Positions 60,201-64,000 of a stretch of 64,000 nucleotides of DNA are shown here, piece after piece. The notes below the pieces were generated by a model. It had not been told where the DNA came from. It did not search any database and was given only the letters and a program-made list of their open reading frames with translations. The stretch is from the NCBI GenBank assembly GCA_032158295.1, contig CM063259.1, positions 12,272,075 through 12,336,074 of the forward strand, given 5' to 3'. A program made the position numbers and the translations under genes. The stretch comes from Pycnopodia helianthoides. Lineage: Eukaryota; Echinodermata; Asteroidea; Forcipulatida; Asteriidae. Position 1 is the first letter of the stretch. Each line of letters begins with the position of its first letter.

Positions 60201-60908
60201 CCCACTGTTCAGTCCTTGGGCAAGGCAGGGACCACCCTGGATCTATGATTTGACCATTCCTCCATGATTGCCGATTGGACCATGGACCAACAACCACAGG
60301 AACCAACCCTGTGATTATCTTGTCCCTGGACAAACCATCCCTGGACCAGGAATTTTGACCACCACCACAGCATGCCAGCTGATATTGGTCAAGCTGTCCA
60401 GCTGGGTTTTGGTCAAGTTTTCTCTTAGGCCCATTCCCAGAAAGCTGCATTTTGGCACTTCTCCAAAACTCCATTTGGAATTGCTCAGATCCTGGAGCAA
60501 GAAGCCCAAATATATTAAACCTTACCTAAAGAATGGTTGACAATTTTGTTTAGGTGCATGAATCTTTCCAATTGATAGAACCCATCTTGTTGGGTTAGCA
60601 TAACAAAGTTAATGGGGACTTTCTAAGAAAAAAATTGTGTAGGGGTTGGTTGCACAGGATGTTGTTGAAACAAAAAGAACTGGCATGTCATGTTCTGAGA
60701 AAAAGTGTTAACTTCAAGGTTTGAACAAACCTTTTCATTAGTAAAGTATTAACATCAAATTTTTGTGTTCTCTTTTTGCAGGTTTCGACAGGAGAATCAA
60801 GGGGGGAGTCATATAGATTATTATGTTTAAATTCAACTAATTGTTCATCGGTAAGTATACAGTCTTGTCCTTCAAACAAAAACAAGATTTTTATTTGTTT
60901 TTAATCTT

Positions 60909-61250
60909 CAGGGCCCAATAACATGGAGCTGCTTAAGCGACAAATATTGCTTAGAACTTTTCTGCTAAGCAAAAATACGCAGGATACCAGTCACAAATGG
61001 TACATCGGGAATTTTGTTTTGGCTGCTAATCTTATTCTGGTCAGCATATGTTTAATTGTGCTTAATTAAGCTGTTTAGCAGAAAATACTACTAAGTAAAT
61101 TTCTTTGCTCCTCAAAAAATGAGTGGGGCACCAGTATTATTAATGCAAAATTTATGGCATTTTGGTCGGTAACCTGTTTCTGCTTCTAGCAAGATTTGTC
61201 TGTGGTTAGTAAGTTTACTCTGCTTACAGGCTTTATGAACTTTGTCCCAG
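60909..61250. mobile_element. Fold-back element, family A, long composite copy
   Basis: The left end 'gggcccaataacatggagct' and interior 'gataccagtcacaaatggta' match the family. A second half-copy with 'ggcattttggtcggtaacct' follows, suggesting two overlapping or nested elements. Confidence 0.6.
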
Positions 61251-62228
61251 ATTGGACTGTGAGTAGCAGATGTGCTTACCTTTACATATTTTTTTATAAT
61301 TATTCAACAAGTTTTAAACTCCTTTTTCTATTGTGTGTTTATTGTTTTGGATTGTAGGATTGAAATGCTGTGGACGAGATTAAATTCATGTAGTCAATGC
61401 CCCATGATGTACATGTAGTTCAGGGGAGTCCAAAATGTGTATGACAGTAGCTGTCAGTCTTACTCTATTTTGTCTTGACATTAAGTAGACAATATCTTTG
61501 TGGTTTAGTCGTTTAACCGTGAATTGGCCCAGGTTAGGAAGTGCAGCCTTGTACGCTCTGCAAAAAATAACACCACCGACCGCAGATTTGTTATTTCATT
61601 TTCACAAGTGACTGGACTGATTCTATCACAAACAAACGTTGAATGTGAACGAGGACTCGGGTATTGCTAATGGTTTCCTCTGATTCCCAACACAGTGGAA
61701 AGGTTCGGGTTCAGGTTCACATGTTGATGGTGGCATGTTTATGGAAGGCATGCACAGTTCTGTCAATTTAGGACTGGTTCAGGTAATTTGTTGCCTGGCG
61801 CCTTGCCAATTAAGGGCCTGCTACCTTTGGCTAAATCGCTCAAATTACTTTTTAACAAACTGTTGTAAATCAATCTTGGAAGGACAAGTAGCACCAAACA
61901 TGCTGAGTTGAAAGCTCTTGCACCAAATAAGCATGTATTCTGTTTTGAAAAGGGAATGTCAAATCTCAAATGGATTTCTGGGTTATTGTCCATTTCTACC
62001 GACATGTAAAAATTAATACTGAGGACTGATTTTTGTTTTCCTGTTTGGCAAAAAAAGTAACAACTATATCCCTAAATTCTACCTAGAGTCAATAAGGGAT
62101 CCATAATTTGGGGAATATTTATCAAATTCAAAAACCTCCGACAACCTCACCCTTGGGCTGCCTGTTTTTTAAAAGAAGAACCCGTGCTCTGATTATCGTC
62201 AGAGCATACTTTATGAAGCATAAAAAGT

Positions 62229-62421
62229 CCTGAGCTCAATTTCATAAAGCTGGCAAATACACAAAAATTTGCTAAGCAAAGAAAAGTCTTTCTCATGAGA
62301 AACAGGTTACCAGCCCAACTTACATAAAGTCGACATTGTTGTGACCGGTGCCCTGCTAATTTTTTGCTAAGCTGAGAAACTGTTTACGCGATATTTTCAG
62401 GTTTTATGGAATTGGGCCCTG
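62229..62421. mobile_element. Fold-back element, family A
   Basis: 'ctcaatttcataaagctggc' at the left and 'ttttatggaattgggccctg' at the right are inverted, with 'aacaggttaccagcc' inside. Confidence 0.65.
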
Positions 62422-62567
62422 TAAATCCTTCAGCAACACCAGAACTCATTATAGCAATTGTTTACATGGTGTTACCCTGCACACCTTAGTTAGATGCAAG
62501 AGTAGAGTGCCTAGGGAGGTTAAAGTACATTAGTCAAACTTACCACCATCACATAGTATGCATGCGT

Positions 62568-62774
62568 TCACACAGCACTGGCAATACAAACTGACTTGTC
62601 CATGACGAACCCAAAACCATTAACCTTTGACATGACCACCGGGTGATCTCTGATCTCGGCATCATCACCTTCTCTCATCCGGCCCCTCTTTGCAATAACA
62701 TACAGTAATCCCTTCAAACTGTCTGCCGCACTTTGTAAACTCTTCACCCCAGTCTCTGTAAACAAAATCTGAGA
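62568..62774 (-). CDS. Unrecognised candidate terminal exon, minus strand
   Basis: On the minus strand a frame of about 65-69 residues runs from an acceptor (ggtctctcag at about 62775, or the stronger ttttgtttacag ending at 62756) to TGA at 62568-62570. It includes ETGVKSLQSAADSLKGLLYV, IAKRGRMREGDDAEIRDHP and VNGFGFVMDKSVCIASAV. The first part is helix-like, and the composition is plausible for a globular protein. I do not recognise the family. An internal donor-like 'gagaag|gtgatg' means it could also be an internal exon. No other exon of such a gene was found nearby. Confidence 0.3.
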   Translation of the reverse strand, partial: SQILFTETGVKSLQSAADSLKGLLYVIAKRGRMREGDDAEIRDHPVVMSKVNGFGFVMDKSVCIASAV

Positions 62775-64000
62775 GACCTCTCCAGAAGTGTTGATTCCAG
62801 TTAATTCAGTCAGTTCAGTTTGTTTTTATGTTGAAAATATCACCATGCGCTGGCCCCGTCCTGGAATTAAAAACTTCACGACTTTCCTTCTTTCAGGGAA
62901 TGTGTTAAAATAATTTGGTTTGGACCTGACAAGAAGGAACTTCCACATAATATGAATTCCTAAGATGTGGTTTGGACATAATGTTCACAAAGCTTATTTA
63001 TACAAATTAGAAAACCTTGTGGTTTTTGGTCATCTTTTCTTTTTTTTCTTTTTTAAGGAGCAAACCTTTTGCTGTATTATTTGATGCAATACATTTATGA
63101 AAAAAACAGTTGGCCTGATAGAAAATCAATCCAAAGAATGCCCCTTCACAAATATGTCATGACAGCAGAAGAATGTCTATTGATAAAACATGACTCAATG
63201 CTGTGTCAAAACATGGCTAAATGATAAACCTGTTTTTAAAAAAGAGTACGCTTTTCAACTTTAGCGCATGAAAACGACTTCGGCAAATTTTGAACTTATT
63301 CATTTTTATTGAGAAAATCATGGTACAGGAAACCTTTATGGTTATGAAATCATCCATGGACATTTTAGTTTAGCATCTGTTCGATGGGTGTACTGGAAAC
63401 AAAGTATGATGGACTTAACAGAAGTATGGTATGGTACCCTATATCAACGTTTTGATGTTGATTGTACTCGGGGAGTCAGGCTATGGAGGAAAGCCCCATG
63501 GTCAGACCAAGATGGCGTGTTTTGTCATTATGAAGAAACCATTGTCGAATCTTTTGATTGCGTGCTTTATCGGATACACCTCACCGAGCAGGATTTCCTG
63601 TTGCTGGCCTCAAAAGTGCAGTTAAATTGCCAGCGAATAGTCACAGCAATCAGTCAATGTCACGGCATGTGATTAGTCTGGCACCAGCCTCATCAGCCTA
63701 AGAATTTAAAATACCGGCGGGTTGCGTGTTGGCAAGTGGTTTATGCACAGCTGCCATTTATATTCAGAGTGTTAAATCAAAATCTGAAGCTCACAGTACT
63801 TTGACTAGAGGGAAAATCTGAGGAATTTGATTTCATCTCCCCTCCATTCAAATTTAGCAGAATTGTTCAACTGCACGCAGACTTATTTCTTTCACATGGG
63901 CTTAAATAGTTGGTGAAATATTTGATAAAGTTGCTATTTCGATGTGTAATACATTATGACCCCCAGCAGGCTAGTTTTTACTGCTGGAAATGTTTTCCTG
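62775..64000. other. Right-edge stretch, no supported gene
   Basis: Contains AT-rich DNA and a plus-strand open frame at about 63388-63672 that lacks an ATG at its head, shows no recognisable motif and has no splice support; I treat it as chance. Confidence 0.35.

Larger units (their letters stand above)
57310..62560. other. Noncoding stretch
   Basis: I see no gene. Poly(G)/poly(C) runs are frequent (57797, 58669, 59789). A segment around 59930-60480 is enriched in GGACCA/TGGTCC-like words, which produces a spurious minus-strand frame. A family A element lies at 60909-61250 and another at 62229-62421. Confidence 0.4.

Noticed and set aside
60172..60474. Minus-strand 100-residue frame
   Set aside because: The DNA is biased to GGACCA/TGGTCC words, which removes stops; no conserved motif.
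63388..63672. Plus-strand 94-residue frame near the right edge
   Set aside because: It begins at GTG, has no splice signals and no motif I recognise.

Overview
The window looks like nuclear DNA of a marine deuterostome, most likely an echinoderm and perhaps a sea star. Genes are split by many introns with consensus GT/AG junctions, the intergenic DNA is AT-leaning and crowded with short fold-back and tRNA-derived repeats, and the palindrome TACATGTA is frequent. Phylum and class are inferred from repeat style and gene content; nothing here proves a species. There are no prokaryotic operons, CRISPR arrays or viral genes that I can support.

Layout: (1) 1-1675, the 3' end of a plus-strand PBK/TOPK mitotic kinase gene: two exons, one with an apparent +1 frameshift. 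(2) 1.7-5.6 kb, the convergent gap after PBK, opening with nested tandem repeats. (3) 5683-9392 on the minus strand, a complete five-exon BAP18 (C17orf49) gene encoding a SANT-domain chromatin subunit, with a 1-kb minisatellite in its last intron. (4) 9.4-23.9 kb, intergenic or unrecognised, made largely of TIR elements and tRNA-derived SINEs, including one TTAA MITE nested inside another repeat. (5) 23936-31625 on the plus strand, a complete six-exon Rac-like Rho GTPase with an acidic N-terminal extension and a CKIL prenylation box. (6) 31.6-42.9 kb, repeat-rich gap. (7) 42932-43051, a likely first coding exon of a secreted Cys-containing protein, faintly like anosmin-1. (8) 43-64 kb, mostly noncoding: either a long intron of that gene or intergenic DNA, with two low-confidence unrecognised coding segments on the minus strand and a 12-bp minisatellite.

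The genes are unrelated housekeeping or signalling genes and form no evident functional cluster. The most notable features are the repeat landscape (at least eight families, several nested so that insertion order and target site can be read), the PBK frameshift, and the Rac-like paralog's unusual N-terminal exon. I did not find a convincing new biological system.
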